Assembly: GCA_010405405.1 (NCBI GenBank)
Contig: MU004230.1
Location: 3,369,744-3,433,743, forward strand
Direction of reading: 5' to 3'
Source: Microthyrium microscopicum
Lineage: Eukaryota > Ascomycota > Dothideomycetes > Microthyriales > Microthyriaceae
Length of the DNA: 64,000 bases
Shown: piece by piece, positions 33,392 to 46,185 of the stretch
Layout: each line of letters begins with the position of its first letter
Numbering within the stretch: the first letter of the stretch is position 1
Notes under the pieces: model-generated
The model's database searches: none
What the model was told of the DNA's origin: nothing
What the model saw: only the letters and a program-made list of their open reading frames with translations
Position numbers and translations under genes: made by a program

Positions 33392-34820
33392 ATGTTTGCG
33401 ATCATTCTATTTTCATTTCTCGCATTCATACATGTCACATTCGCAGATCCAAGCTCAGGATGCAAAAAGCGAGCCGGAGTCGAAGATATCTTCGAAGCAC
33501 CACCCTCAGAACTCACCTTCGAAGGCCGCCATATCCGGCTAATATTCCCACCCAAATACAAGATCTTCAAAGCCTCACCACTAATACTCGCCTACTCCGA
33601 CCGAGGCATGGACACACGCGAATTCAGTAAACTTACAGCCTTTGATCACCCCGAACTAAACAACAACGCCATCATAGCCTTCGTCTCCCCCAAATCCGTA
33701 CATCCCCCATCTCCCCCCTAACCAATAGACACCCACTAACAAATATGTCTAGGACTACTGGATCACCGACCCACAGTCCACCTGGGACCCAGAAGACATC
33801 AGCTTCGACTCCGACGGCACCGATCCCGCCAACGATCTCGACTACACACGCGTCCTCCTCAACCACCTCGAGCGCACCTTCTGTCTCAACACCCAGCGCA
33901 TTTACGCCGTCGGTCTCGGCACTGGCGGCGGTGTCGTCCACCAACTCGCCTGCCACACACATCTCTCGCGACGCATTGCGGCTTTCGCGCCAATCAATGG
34001 CGCTTTCTATAGGCCGCGCGGTAGTGAAGCTGAGGACTTGCTTTGGGGAAAATGTATGATTGGCAGACGACCGATTCCAATGCTAGAGATCCATGGGGTG
34101 GAGAATGGGGAATATTTGCTCAAGCCGGAGATGGAGCATGCGCGTAGTCTGGAGGTTTTGAGTGCGGAGGAGTGGGTTAATGATTGGCGGGCGCTGAATA
34201 ATTGTGGTGAGGATGTTGGTGAGACGGTGGAGAGTGGAGCGAGTCGGGCGGTGCGGATGACTCAACTACAGGGCGGGCAGAGAAGTGAGAGTGTTACATA
34301 TGGTGGGTTGGCGCGGAAGGTCTCGTATCGGTGTGGATATTGGTCGAATCGAAATAATAGCGATTTCAAGACGGAGGAGAAGGATGGAAGAAAGATTAAC
34401 TTGTTGCATTATGCGGTGGAGCGGTTTATGCATGGCTGGCCGAGAATGAAGGGGCCGGTGCAGGAGGAGGTTGAGTTTTATGGGAACAAAGTGAAGCCGT
34501 TGGGAGCGCCGAACTTTGATGCTTCGGTTGTTGTGCTGGAGTTCTTTCGACAGCATAAGCTTCCGCCTTATGGTGTTATCCAGGGACAGGCGAAGAGGCT
34601 GTTGATTGAGCGAGGAGCGAAGGTCTACAAGGACGGGCCGTCAGTGAAGGATGCCAAATCGATGAGAGACTCAGCGAAAGCGGCAAAGGCGGCGAAAGAT
34701 ACTGAAGATACCCAAGACACCAAGAAAGATCGAAAGGGGGCCTACAAGAAAGGCACTGCAAATGATGTCAAAAAGGCTGAGAAGAAAGATCACAAGAGCA
34801 CCCGCAAGGATGAGCTATGA
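33392..34820 (+). CDS. Esterase/PHB-depolymerase-like ER protein with lost nucleophile and KDEL tail
   Basis: 457 aa from two exons, 33392-33697 and 33753-34820; the 55-nt intron (GTACAT, branch CTAAC, TCTAG) is phase 0. ATG 33392 has a GCCGCC context; an in-frame ATG at 33368 would add 8 residues. Residues 1-18 are a signal peptide (FAIILFSFLAFIHVTFA). The fold matches the secreted polyhydroxybutyrate depolymerase/feruloyl esterase group: a first strand LILAYSDRG, the elbow strand RIYAVGLGTGGGVVHQLAC, and the later PMLEIHGVEN and RMKGPVQ segments. The usual G-x-S-x-G elbow reads G-L-G-T-G (156-160), so the serine nucleophile is glycine. The C-terminal 65 residues are Lys/Asp-rich and the protein ends in RKDEL, an ER-retrieval signal. 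I infer a non-catalytic ER-lumen protein. Confidence 0.75.
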
Positions 34821-35107
34821 GACAACCTACAAAGTTCGAGCCTTGATGAAGGGCCGCGGATTTCTCGAATCCTTTTGACTCTCCTCCGCTGATATGATTG
34901 AAGAGACATTTCACCGAGCACAGTCCCGGAATGTTAGGGAGACTTTGTCGTACCAGAGGTCATCGAATTGGCGACACAATAGAGGATTGTTACGAATGAT
35001 GTTGGAAGAAAGTTGGTAGCAGGTGAAATGATATTTCATGCTATGTATTGCTGATGATGCTCGCTAAAAATGAAACTCACGCTGGTGTATGCCTATGCAG
35101 AAGACAA
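34821..35107. other. Convergent 3' intergenic region
   Basis: 287 bp between the 3' ends of the plus-strand esterase-like gene and the minus-strand MFS gene. Nothing else seen. Confidence 0.55.
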
Positions 35108-37234
35108 TCAAGTTCTTCCAATACTAAACCTCTCAATGAAGTTCTTCCGTACAGTCCACATCCTAGCTCGTTTGCCATAGATGTACATCGGTATCGAGAA
35201 AAACATCAACCCAAGCTGTATTCCGCCCAGAGCAAGAAACACTGACTTGCTGCCTTTAGCCTCAAACCACTGAGGAAAGAAGAGTGAGAACACAAGCCCA
35301 TGGAAAATATCTAATAAATGTTAGCCAGTCCCCAAAACAATCCGTTGCCGACGTACTCTTTGAAAAGTTGAGCGTGACCAACGCCTCTCCAGCATACTGC
35401 CGATAGCTGTCAACACAGAAAGTAATGGCCGTCGTAGATCCAAGCGAGCATCCAAAGCTCACAATCCCAAAGAACACCGTCGGCACTATCCACGCATCTC
35501 GCTCTTCAGCTGCCCATCCAAAACCCATTAGGCCAACAGTCGTGCTTATCGCAATGGGCAATGCCATGACCAAGCGGAACTCAGGCTCGTAGACGCCGCC
35601 ATTTCTCCTAGCCATGGCGCGCACGATAATGTCGGAAAACTTTCCTGCGACTGCTGTACCGAGTACTCCGCCGATGAATGGAGAAAGGTATACTAAGCCT
35701 GCCTGGAATGAGGTGAAGTTGTAAGTATCCTTGCTCCTGTAGATCGACGTGATCGCTTCCGATATCACAATCAGCCATCCTATGCTTAGCGAATAGACCA
35801 TGGCACTCCATAACACAGAGGGATAGGCGAAGAGAATAAATGGCCGAACGGCTACTGTGATCCAGTTGTCGTAGCTGAGTCGACCAAAGTACGGTTTGAG
35901 GGTGTGTACAAACTTCTTCTTCGGAGCATCTCGCCAGTGTTCTGTGTATTCGAAGCGGACATGGTTTGCGCCATCTCTTGACTCGTCTTGATGAGATGTT
36001 CTCTCCTCTTTTGGTTCTGGTTTTGACTCCAAACGCTCTTCGCCTTCGGGTTCTACAGGCTCTTCTTTCTCAGTCTCATCTTCTATGGCCTTTGGAGGCA
36101 AATCTTGAGATTCACTAATCTCATTCGCTCCACTATGATTCTGGCTCCGGAAATGCGACGTCAACCTGCGAAGAGTAGGTCTGATATTATCAGTACTATC
36201 CTCCATGCCATGCGGTCTAGGCGTCCGATCCCAAAACGTCTCCGGCAGAAACAAGAACAGCAAAATCGCTCCAAACGCGACAAATATCGCCACCGCCCTG
36301 AATCTGTCAGTTACCAAACCATATGGTTCAATCCTGACTTACCAAAACGCCCATCTCCAACCCGCCTTATTAATAATAACCGCACTAACCAACGGCACCA
36401 AATTCTTCCCACTCAACAACAGCAGCGTATACACACCCAGCCGAAACGCCCTCTCATGCAGAAAAAATATCTCCGCCACCGTCGCACTCGGCAACACCTC
36501 CACCGGACTCACCGCCACGCCCTGTAGGACCCGCGCTGCCACCAGGGACCCAAAACTCTTTGCGAAGCCACACCATAGCGACGTGGCGATGAATAGCAGA
36601 CTACTGATCAAATACACCGGTCTCTTGCCCAGCAAAATCGCCGTCGGACTCATCAACGCTCCACCCACACCCAGCCCCATCATATACAAGCCCGTCGTGA
36701 GCGCGACGCGCTGGATCGATATGTCAAAAGTAGTCGCGACGTTGCCAAAGCCCGCGGCCAACACGGGCGTCATACCGCCGCCGAGCATACAGTAGAAACC
36801 TAGAGAGAGGAGGGCGAGGTTTCGGCGGTATGGCGGTAGGTTTAATGGGTCGTTGTGTGTGTCTTCCGGCTGTGGTTCTAGGACGATCTTGCCATCGGGC
36901 GTAGTCTTTTTCTTCTTGGCCGCGCGCGCGGTGGAGCGGCGGGAGAAGGTCGGGCGGTGGGTGGTGGAGGAGAGGGAGTTTGTGCGGGAGAATTGTGATG
37001 GGAAGGAGGAGCTTGATATTCGGGCTGGGAAGTTTTTCATTCCGAGGGGTTCGTTGATCTTCTCGGGGCCGGAGAGGAGGAGGACGGAGCCTGGGATTGT
37101 TTGTTATTATCGTGTATAATGTTTTTGGGGCTTTGAGACTAACCTGGGACTTCATCGGTTTGCTTGTCGCTGAGGATACCGAGATTTCGTCGCTTTCTGG
37201 GTGGCGAGGCCATCTCGATTTCTGGATCGCTCAT
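35108..37234 (-). CDS. MFS transporter, HOL1-like (DHA1) type
   Basis: 660 aa from four exons: 37234-37144, 37090-36343, 36297-35357 and 35310-35108. The introns (GTTAGT..CCCAG, GTAAGT..TTCAG, GTACGT/GCTAAC/TTAG; 45-53 nt) all keep phase and restore family sequence such as LNFSKNIFHGLVFSLFFPQWF. About 12 membrane helices are visible in two sets of six. Before helix 1 comes NDPLNLPPYRRNLALL, the usual MFS drug/cation-type entry. The loop between helices 6 and 7 is long and acidic (residues about 310-390, ETEKEEPVEPEGEERLE), as in yeast Hol1-like proteins. The substrate is probably a small cation, polyamine or drug, but it cannot be assigned from sequence. Residues 1-130 are cytosolic and basic. 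Confidence 0.88.
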
Positions 37235-38043
37235 GGCTGATGTGGTTGGTGAAGGAGATCTAATATCGCACGATACTGTACTCTAATGATGTCTGATGAA
37301 GAAATGAATCTAAAGAATAATGAAGCAATGAATCTAGAAGTGGGACCTGCTTGGAATCAGGCCCCTTGGGTCCCTTGAAATGCTGCTTTGCAAAGAATAG
37401 TCGTCATACTCGAGCATCTAAGGCTGATAGACGCAGTCATCTGAATAGCAAAGTCTGTCAATGTCTCAAGAGCGGAAAGAGGCGGCTCTTGTAAAAGAGT
37501 CGGAAAGAAGTGGACGCAGGATCTACAAAAGCTTGGTGTTGTGACGCGTGATGAAATCGTCACACCCGTCGCCAGTGCTGTACAAGGAACATATCGACTT
37601 GTTTGACAGATGTTGCATACCATGCTGATATCTCCAAGAACTATGCATTGAATTATTGGCTCTAGAAAACGATTTCGGGCTTGGTAAAGCTTGGTATAGC
37701 GGTGAGAAGTGTGGAACCTGATCTTCTGACTTTGGCAGGCGGCCATGAACCGTACAGCACGCCCACTCCAGATCAGCATACTGCATCTTTCCCATGTGAA
37801 GGGAGGCCTCAATTCAACACTAAATCATGCACGTCAGATATGTCAATTACTAGTTACGAACATGGCAAAATATTGTGATAGTGCTTTTGAAATTCATACT
37901 GCACTGCAGGCTATTCTGCCCTTTTCCATCATACACATCAACTAGACGTAGCCTTAATACCTTATAGACATAATGTCCACATCAAACCCCCAGAAACCCA
38001 GAGTACAGACCCATGCATTCGCAGGCTATCAAGCGTACATCTC
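37235..38043. other. Intergenic: MFS promoter and rat1 3' region
   Basis: Upstream of the MFS gene and downstream of rat1, both on the minus strand. The open frames at 37357-37812 are not supported by domains or start context. No repeat recognised. Confidence 0.5.
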
Positions 38044-41000
38044 CTAACGTCGACCGTACGCATTATTCTGGTTCCCACGGTTGTTCCCTCGGCCATTCTG
38101 ATAGCCTCCTCCGCGAGACTGACTATAATCATCTCGTCGTCCACCATTTCCATACCCTCCTTGCTGCCTGTTATCATAACCACCTTGATTGCGATTATCA
38201 TAGCCTCTATCGTCTCGTCGTCCATCTTGACCTCCACGGTAACTACCGCCCTGGCCACCGCGCTGATCATAGCCACCACCGCGATTTCCGGTCCATCCAT
38301 TATTCTGGCTGCCGCGATTTTGTGACTGATAGTTGCCGCCTCGGCCGTACTGAGGTGGAGGAGCAACTGGATGCCCGCCAGCGTTCATGGGTGGTGGTGG
38401 TGGCATGCCAGGGTTCCAGCCAGGAGGAGGTGGAGGAATTCCACCGGGGAAATTGGTGGGAAAGCCTGGAGGGGGGAAGTTGTTGGGATCAAAGTTAAGA
38501 TGAGCAGCGAAAGGGTTACCACCTTGCTGTTGTTGACCTTGTTGACCGTATCCGCCGCCACGATTATTGCCACGATTATTGGACTTTCTGTCCCGGTCAT
38601 AGTTGTTGTAGCCTCCACCGCCATGGAAGTTTCTATTGTCGGCGTTATATTGATCCAAAGGCGCACCTCCGAAGGATTGATACCCGCCTCTACCACCTCT
38701 GCCACCCCGACTTGCCCGATTACGCTGGAAATCAATGTCGTGAGAATCCAGTTTGCGTGCAGGCATGTTGAGGCCTCGAAGAAGTTGTGATTTGTGGACG
38801 TTGGTCGACTTGGGCATATCATAGTATACGCTGAAAAATGTTAGCTTTGTCTTAGAAACGGGAATAGTAATTTTACCTCATGGTATTGTCCACATCAAGG
38901 CCAGGGAGGAAACCTTCTTCCAAAGGAAACTCTAGCGGACCATTGGGAATGAATGAGTCCATCTTGGCGACATGTCCAGTGAGACCGTCTGATTTCGTCG
39001 TATCGAGAGGGACTATGGAGGAACTACTCTTCTTAGAGTAGAACTTGCTGACGGTTTCATCAAAAAGAGGATGGTGTTGTGAAAAGAGCATAATCTCGCG
39101 ACCGGGCTCATTGCGATCCTTTTCGGCTTGAGTGAGAAGGGGATATCGTGGCGCCATGGCCTCCAATAAACGCTTTTCGTCGATGAATGGAAGTATAGCA
39201 ACGCCTTGCCAGGCAAACTTCTTGCCATTCAGATCGATGTAGAAGTCTGTGGGGTAAAAGTCGATGATCGGACTGTCTTCATCCATCATCAAATCCCAGA
39301 AAGGCTCAGGAATAGCGAAGCGAGAATCAGCCGGAAACACTCCCATGAGTTGTTCATAAGGCTTGAAGGGTTTGGTTTCTACAAAGGTGGGTGTCCATTC
39401 TGCCATTTCAACAAAATCGGCGGCAAAAGGCGCATAGTGGTGAGGGTAAAACCATTGCCATGAGGGACAGCCTTGCATGTAATATTGCAGGACCCAGCAA
39501 ACTCCCTCAACGTAGTCTTTAGCAACACTCTTTCGGAACTCCATGTCTTTTGGATCAGCACCGAATTTTTGTTGATAGTAGCGACTTTCATATCCATCTT
39601 CCCACAATCTAACGTTGTCGATTGGCATACCATCTTCATCGACAACCGGAACGTTATTACCCTTGGGAATGGGAGTGCTTCGGCCTGGGGTTGCGAGATC
39701 ACTTTGTGAATCGTCCTCGTCCTGTTCCATGAGCTCTGCTTTGCGCTTGTTTGGTGCACTTTGAGGAGTATTGGGGACTTCTGCTGGCGTCTGGCTCTCG
39801 GAATTACTCTCAGCAGCTTGGGAGTTAGTGGAAGATTGGCGGCGTAAAAGCTGTTCCTTTATAATAGCGGCTGCGCTCTTGTTGGCGTCCACGGACTGGG
39901 CCTGAAATACCTCTTTGTTATAGATAACTTCCGTGGCAGTTTCTTCAAACTTCTGTTTCTTCTGACTGTTAGGGGTGTTCTGTTGACTTCGTCCTCCTCG
40001 GCTATAACGACTTTCACGCTGCTCGCGCATTTTCTGTTTCTGGTTACGCTTCACTTCAACCTCTCGCCGCTTTTGGAAAATGCTAGCCTCTCGTGTCGCT
40101 AACCCGCTCAGAATCAATTGGGCTTTTGCAAGATCTACAGTGCCATCTTTGGTCACGTAGCCGTCCATTATCGGCAAATTGTCTTTCCAGATGGTTACCA
40201 AGTTATCGATTCCTTCTTCTCTAATTTCAAGACTGGGAAGATGAGGGAGGAAGTCATTGCCGACGAAGAAGCAAAGGAAGACGTAATCATCGATAGCCCG
40301 TTCCAGGTCGAACTTGAAAGTCTGTTTTGGGGAGTTTAGGTCGATTTCCAGATACTCTCGAAGAACTGATAGGGACAGCCATATATACGGTTGTTTTCCC
40401 TTCTTCTCTTTTTCGTCGAACTCTCCTACTTTCACTTTGGCTTGGCCTTTGCATTCATAAGCTTTGTGCCCTGTTTGACCACATATGTTACATTTCATCT
40501 GATTTCCTTGCTGCCAGAATACATCTTCTCGGAGAATTTTGAAATGAGGCTCGTGAGTTGCAAGACCCAGCATAATTAAGTCTGCATCCAGACCGTAAAT
40601 GACATGGCTGGTATTTGGATCATGATCTGGAGAACGTCGCTGCGATCGAATGAATTCCATCATCTTGTGCTCTCCTTCACCCGGGATAGATGCATCCGAA
40701 AGGATGACTTTGAGATTTTTCCAGCCTGGATCTTTATTGAGCTTGTAAGCAATCCAATATCGCAGACTTTCTGACAGATTGAACATGAAGGGAGTTCCGG
40801 GAGTGATCTGATTTGTGTCCCATTTTTCCTTCTTCACATTCGAATCCGCTTCAGCTTGTCCTGTCGATACGAGGAGCTTGTGGAACTCTTCGGTCTTCTC
40901 ATTCTCCACTCTAGCTTCTTGTGCGGCTCGAAACCGTCGCGATCGCTGCTGATTCATTTTCGCTCGAGGAGCAACACCATCTGAGATAATTAGCATTCGA

Positions 41001-41430
41001 CTTCAAAATGTGGGAGCTGTTGAGAACACATACCCCCCTGTGAGACTATGATGTGTAGTAGAATAATACTGGCACTGTCTTTGAGGGGAGCACATTGCCT
41101 TGCAACTGCTTATGCGAACATACCAACGGCCATGTAGAGAATTTTTCTTGGCCGAACCATGTTTATCAACCGATCGATATAACGAAAAATGGCGACCATC
41201 ATTTCCTGTTCGGTGGTCGGAGCTGGCCCATCTTCAGGATGGGTACACGGATGAACAATATTGTTCATATCCAGATATAGATTATCTATCTCTTCGCCAT
41301 TTGGATTTGGCTTCAAGATATCGATAGGAATTTCTTGCCCATCGATCTCCTCAACCTGTTCCTCGACGACATGAGTGGAGATCTTGGGGTATTTCGTGGA
41401 CAGCCAGCGATAGAAGGATGGGATACCCAT
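38044..41430 (-). CDS. rat1: 5'-3' exoribonuclease 2 (Rat1/Xrn2)
   Basis: 1065 aa from three exons: 41430-41124, 40980-38877 and 38830-38044. Intron 1 is 143 nt (GTATGT, branch GCTAAT, CTCAG) and joins MAV to [13 protein letters not shown]. Intron 2 is 46 nt (GTAAAA, GCTAAC, TTCAG). The XRN nuclease core starts [16 protein letters not shown], with [13 protein letters not shown] and [15 protein letters not shown] providing acidic metal ligands. A CCHC knuckle ([14 protein letters not shown], about 266-279) is typical of Rat1 and absent in Xrn1. The nuclear form has a C-terminal Gly/Arg/Asn-rich tail ([10 protein letters not shown] and many RGG/YDNR units). Rat1 degrades uncapped nuclear RNA, processes rRNA and drives torpedo termination with Rai1. 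Codons 2-6 read GIPSF where many relatives have GVPAL or GIPAF. Confidence 0.95.
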
Positions 41431-42223
41431 ATTGGCGAGGGTCGGATTGTTTCGCGCAAAGTGTCGTCGTGCTGGTGATTACAATGTTGTTGCGCAAAGC
41501 GTGTCGCTAACGATGTTGAGATTCGGTTGTGCTCGGCGCACTTAGAGAACAAAGACGGCACCGCAGCGCATTTCTGGAGGTTGGTGGAGGAGGTTATTGA
41601 CCGTGCGTTCCTTTAAGAGCTGGAGTGGGTAAGACAAAGACAAAGAAGAAGCGATGGGTGAGATTGTCTGATGAATGCATGCGCTGGTAAAGGCAGGAAA
41701 AACGTTCCACACTTTGATGCAGGAGCAATGGAGCATTGACCAGTTGGCCTACTGTTTGTATGTAGTCACGTGGCCGGGGTGATGCCTTCCTCCATAATCT
41801 AGCGCTAGTCTGAAGAAGCCTAGTTCAAACCTTAAAGAGCCGCTGGGTCGGAGTTTCCACATTTAGTTCTGGAACCCTTCAATCGGGCTAGATTGAAACT
41901 GTCATCACGTGTAAGATGATGGGCGTCCAGGTTTCATGTATCAAGCGTGCAAGGCACAAGGATCTTGGTCAACTCCCAGATGCGCATGAGAACTGCATCA
42001 ACCTGCATCTCTCTGCCTTTTTCTACATCATCGTCGCCTCTCGCGTCACACGCGTTCTTCTTGTGAGCTCTTGAGCTTTTTTTGCTCTTCTCATCCTCTT
42101 GCTCTCTCCTCAACCCTCATAACCTACTCTTGCTTGCCACGCTTCTTCCTCCACTCTGGCCTCTTCAACCAGCATGATCGCACCCTTGTCCAATTTATCC
42201 CGTTGCCCGGCATAACAGTCCAC
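41431..42223. promoter_or_regulatory. Divergent promoter region, rat1 and Inp2/vezatin-like gene
   Basis: 793 bp between two divergent start codons. The plus-strand side (about 42040-42220) is rich in CT tracts, typical of fungal leaders. No other feature recognised. Confidence 0.5.
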
Positions 42224-44241
42224 ATGGAGGTTGTTATTGATGAAGACTCGCCTTTGGCGCGCTCTTTACTTGAAGGTAAATTCCTATTCTATTCATCCAT
42301 CATTCTGCGCAAGCAATGTCTCGGGCCTCCTCTTGCGTTCTCGACGTCATGGTCATGGCTTCAATTCGCCCTCGGGAATGGCTCTGTGAAACGAAACTAA
42401 TCCGATCTTCAGGCAAAGGCTTGGGCCTTGACCAACTGCTCGACGAAACAAATACTTCTTCCGTCTCCGAATCCCCTCAACCGCAATTTGCGCCGCACCT
42501 CAACACTACGTCTACTCTTCAGGACAAGTTGCGAAAGCGATTAGGGCGGCCCTTGAGAATTGCCATACCACATAAAGGCCCAGTCGCTCGGATACATTTG
42601 GCTTGCACAGAGGCTGTGACTTCCAAGCTATCGCACAAAGAAAACGAAAAGTTCCTGGAACACTTTCGTTACACACTCATCGCCTCGAATCTTCTCAGCG
42701 AACAAACGGGACGCGCCCCTTTTCGACCTGCCTTCATACAAACGCCCAATGATACTCAAGGTTCGCATGAGTTGGAACTGCCAGGATGGACAATTGATGG
42801 CGCCATGTGCGCCGTAGGCATACCTGCAATATTCTCCGGATTGATGCGATGGACATTCACTACAGCCTCGATCGCAGTCATTCTAGGACGACTAATTGTC
42901 GTTGTGGTCTTTCTGATGCTTGCTGGGTCTGTTGTCGCTGCACAGTTGCGACGACAGAAACTCCAATCCTTACGACAAAAAACGGTGCGAAGTGCAAATA
43001 TCTCTGCGGCGAATTTTCAAGCTCTGGATCAATCATCAAACGCAGCCCTTACTATGGTTCGAGAGGTAGAATTGATATCAAGAGGCTATCGGCTGAGCAG
43101 TATCAATCTTCCGCCGATCACCATGCTGGATGAAAACACAAACACCTCGCAGTCGCGAAGATGCACCCGAATACGACGATTATTATCCCGCCTCTACCTT
43201 GATACCATTCCAATCCTCATTGAACTTTGCAACAACTTACAAAGTTTTGTCCCTCAAGACGATTTGGAAAAGTACCTGGACATTCACGAAATAGCGGAAC
43301 CTGACGTAAAAGAGGCGTTTTCGGGTGCGCTCATTTCCGAAATCGACGATCAGGAAAGTCTAAGTGCACTACGAGCAATGCAATGGCGCTTCAACACCCT
43401 GCGAAAAGTCTTTCTATGTCACCTCCTCGCTCTACCTGCCACTGGTTGTGGGGCTGATATCGTACCGTGGCAAAATGCAGAAGCGGGCATGGAATCCATT
43501 GCTTCAACCACTGGTGAATGGGCTGAAAAAATAAATGAGGTGTTGGGAGAAGACGAAATACCAACGTTAAATCCAACGACTCCTACCCATCGAAACTCTC
43601 CTGAACGCGAGCGATATCGTCAACAATTGCGCAAGACGAATGAGCTGTCGGCTGAATTACGTGCGATGCAAGCGAAATTGCATATACTTCGTGATGACGT
43701 GAGTAGAATTCTCGACGGCGAAGCCAATATCAATGCCATCACACCTCTATTCAACTCCCAAGCCGATGCAATCGGACAAGACATTCGCCTTTTACAGCAA
43801 ACTTACGACTCCTGGCGTACCTCCCTTCTTTCTCCTGCAGACAAGTACGATCGGAGACGATCTAGAGCATCCTCCGAGTTAAGATCACCTGCTTCTCTCG
43901 GCGGTCTCACAGTAGTCGACGAAGGCATCGCCAACGGCCCATCCGACGCACTTCGGGCCCTCACCGGTGTATCTAGTGGATCCTCTGGAAGCCCCGTCAA
44001 CAGCAACTCTGACGAAGAAGTCTTCGAAGCCATGGCCCTCCCCCGCATCCGCCGCTCCATGACGCGCGAAGAGAAAATCGCCAAATTACAAGACGAAGAA
44101 GCCCGACGCTCCATAGCCCGCGAACAACGCCAACAAACCTCCAACATGGTTCGCGAGCTCGAGACAGTCATAAACACCCGTTTCTCCAACCGCATGTCGA
44201 CCGGCCGTATTCCCCATAATGGTCGCATCACCTCCCTCTAA
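42224..44241 (+). CDS. Vezatin-domain membrane protein, Inp2-like peroxisomal myosin receptor
   Basis: 626 aa from two exons, 42224-42275 and 42413-44241. The first exon is only 52 nt (MEVVIDEDSPLARSLLE) and is joined by a 137-nt intron (GTAAAT, branch ACTAAT, TTCAG) to GKGLGLDQLLDE. Starting instead at the in-frame ATG 42316 would translate intron sequence. Two hydrophobic helices lie at about 147-160 and 168-195. They are followed by the REVELISRGYRLS signature of the vezatin/Inp2 myosin-binding family and a helical region to about 500. The C-terminus is predicted coil. In yeast Inp2 links peroxisomes to myosin V for inheritance; a role as peroxisome-myosin link here is inference from the family. 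The helices after residue 450 (ELSAELRAMQAKLHILRDDV) look like coiled coil. Confidence 0.85.
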
Positions 44242-44824
44242 CACTACATCCTCAACACACCTCTCTTTGACGACACGACGTTTATTATCTCATGTTCGAC
44301 GCTCGCATCAACCATTCTTAATGTACATATATGTCTTACGGCCAACAGCTTTTTTGCAAAATAGAGGATTGACATGACAGGTTGGATTACATACCCCCTA
44401 GTCGGCTAGGTGTTCAGGTTATATATGGGCCGTTGAATGTTTTAAAAGCGGAATATGTTAATGATTCATGGAACTTTTTTGGGATACGGCTTTTCTTGCG
44501 ATGTATATATAGGTTTACCTCTGATGGATAGCATTTAATATACGCGATTTACGCTTACCAGGAAGAACATATTTTCCTATCGCACTTTTGATATGATAGC
44601 TTTCCCTAATGCCTTGTAGTTCTGTAGTTTGACAAGCAGTTTGGGGGCTGTAAAATAGGCGAAGCAAGAATTGGGCATTGAGGCTGTGCCCGGTGTCCAT
44701 ATCCAGCTTGGATTCTGAAAAACTTAACACAAGTATAAATGCTGCGAGTCTACACGCTATATCAATCTTTACTACAATCCCCATCCTTTCAGAAGAAGAA
44801 AACCACAAGGGAACCGTACAAACA
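44242..44824. other. Intergenic
   Basis: Downstream of the Inp2-like gene and upstream of the 44825 gene. AT-rich, and no additional gene recognised. Confidence 0.5.
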
Positions 44825-45319
44825 ATGGCCAGCGAAACCACCCAACCACCCGTCCCATTCGCAGTAATCCAACACTGGTCAATCTACGGCCAAAGAGGCG
44901 AATCATCCACATCAACACCACGCGCCACAAAACCAGACGGAGCGCTCGAAATGACTAAGCCAACATCTTCACCCTGGGACCTTGTCATTCCACAGTCTGA
45001 AATTGTCAAAGTCCTAAATGGGTTTGATAGTCAGCAAATGGAAGATAAATGGGATGTGTACACCACCGGTCCTGATGTCAAGGGCGTAGCTGTGGTGCAT
45101 ATGTTGAGGAGTTGGACGGGGTTCACGATGGGAGAGGTTAAGGTTCAGCTTCCGGTGGAGGATGATGGGAAGTTGTTGGATGGCGACGCGGTTTGCACGG
45201 AGATCGTCTGGGATGCGGGGAATGAGGCGTATACGGAGACGATGTGTAAGGATATGGCGAAGGGGGTGTGTGAGTGGGTGTTGGGTGTCAAGTTTGCTGG
45301 AGAGAGTGTTGATGGATGA
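44825..45319 (+). CDS. Hypothetical small protein
   Basis: 164 aa, single exon, from ATG 44825 (ACAATGGCC context). The frame is open further upstream to 44678, but that part has a different, AT-rich composition. The product is globular-looking: VPFAVIQHWSIYGQRGE, then SPWDLVIPQSEIVKVLNGFD, then WTGFTMGEVKVQLPVED, and a final helix MCKDMAKGVCEWVLGVKF. No signal peptide or membrane helix. I do not recognise the family. The content of aromatic and buried residues makes a real protein likely. Confidence 0.6.
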   Translation: MASETTQPPVPFAVIQHWSIYGQRGESSTSTPRATKPDGALEMTKPTSSPWDLVIPQSEIVKVLNGFDSQQMEDKWDVYTTGPDVKGVAVVHMLRSWTGFTMGEVKVQLPVEDDGKLLDGDAVCTEIVWDAGNEAYTETMCKDMAKGVCEWVLGVKFAGESVDG

Positions 45320-46185
45320 TGGAGGTGTTGAGAGTCGAAAGTTGTGGTTGCCGTAGAGGAGAGCAAATAAATGTATATGAGACAACGACTTGGAGTGTTA
45401 GGTTGGTTTGAATTGGCGCAAGCTGACCGAATATATCAGTATGTCGACTTTCCTCAAAGGTATCTCTACTTAGCCTTGAATTTGAATTGATAATGATATG
45501 AGTAAGGAAAGAAACTGCAGGTCGGCATAACCAGATATAAACATTTACTCGTACGTACCTATGGAGCAGGGCCTTAACCACAGCGTCCATGTTCAGGAAT
45601 CAGATGTACTTAAACCTACCTTCATGCGGTCAACACACTCTTTCGGTTCAGTTGGACATATCGCTGGCAAAGCTAACCAATCTTGCTCTGGTTATTGTGT
45701 TAGCAGGCATGTAAAGCCACCTAAAGCTCAGCCTGATAACACAAGTACCTCCTGATTTAATAAGTAATATATGAGACTATTCTCGCGGTTTCATGCTCTC
45801 GTGCTCTTCCACGTCTCTCTCGAATTTCTACGACCAAGTTCTATCTGATCCAGATCATCGCCGGCTGATAAAAATCACACTGTGAGCAACGTTTCAAGTT
45901 CGAAGCCTGATAAACTTTCAAGACGCAGTGAGAATCATATCATCAGGCTGTACAGTTGCCCAATCAAGCCTTTGTTCAGCCTTGCTCCAAGATATTCCAT
46001 TCCAGCCAAAATCACAAATCTCCAAGCCAACTAAGGATACAGCCAATATTGGAAATCAATACCGCGAGCTGTCGTTTTCGGTCCCTTGAATTTTCGGTTC
46101 TCAAGTTTTCGGTGGTCGAACAAAATACCTGTTAGTTCCGTCTATCAAAAAACATCAGTCACCCACATCCAAAGCATTCGCATCG
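45320..46185. other. Intergenic, upstream of the AAA+ gene
   Basis: No supported gene. Probably contains the promoter of the plus-strand gene starting at 46186. A short TTTTCGGT-type direct repeat occurs at about 46070-46120 (GTTTTCGGTCCC, AATTTTCGGTT, AGTTTTCGGTGG). Confidence 0.45.

Noticed and set aside
38013-38498. 161-codon plus-strand frame opposite the rat1 tail
   Set aside because: Mirror of the Gly/Arg/Asn-rich C-terminal repeats of Rat1.
42316-42412. In-frame upstream ATG 42316 as start of the vezatin-like gene
   Set aside because: This stretch is the end of a well-formed intron (branch ACTAAT, acceptor TTCAG); the 52-nt exon from 42224 gives a family-like N-terminus.
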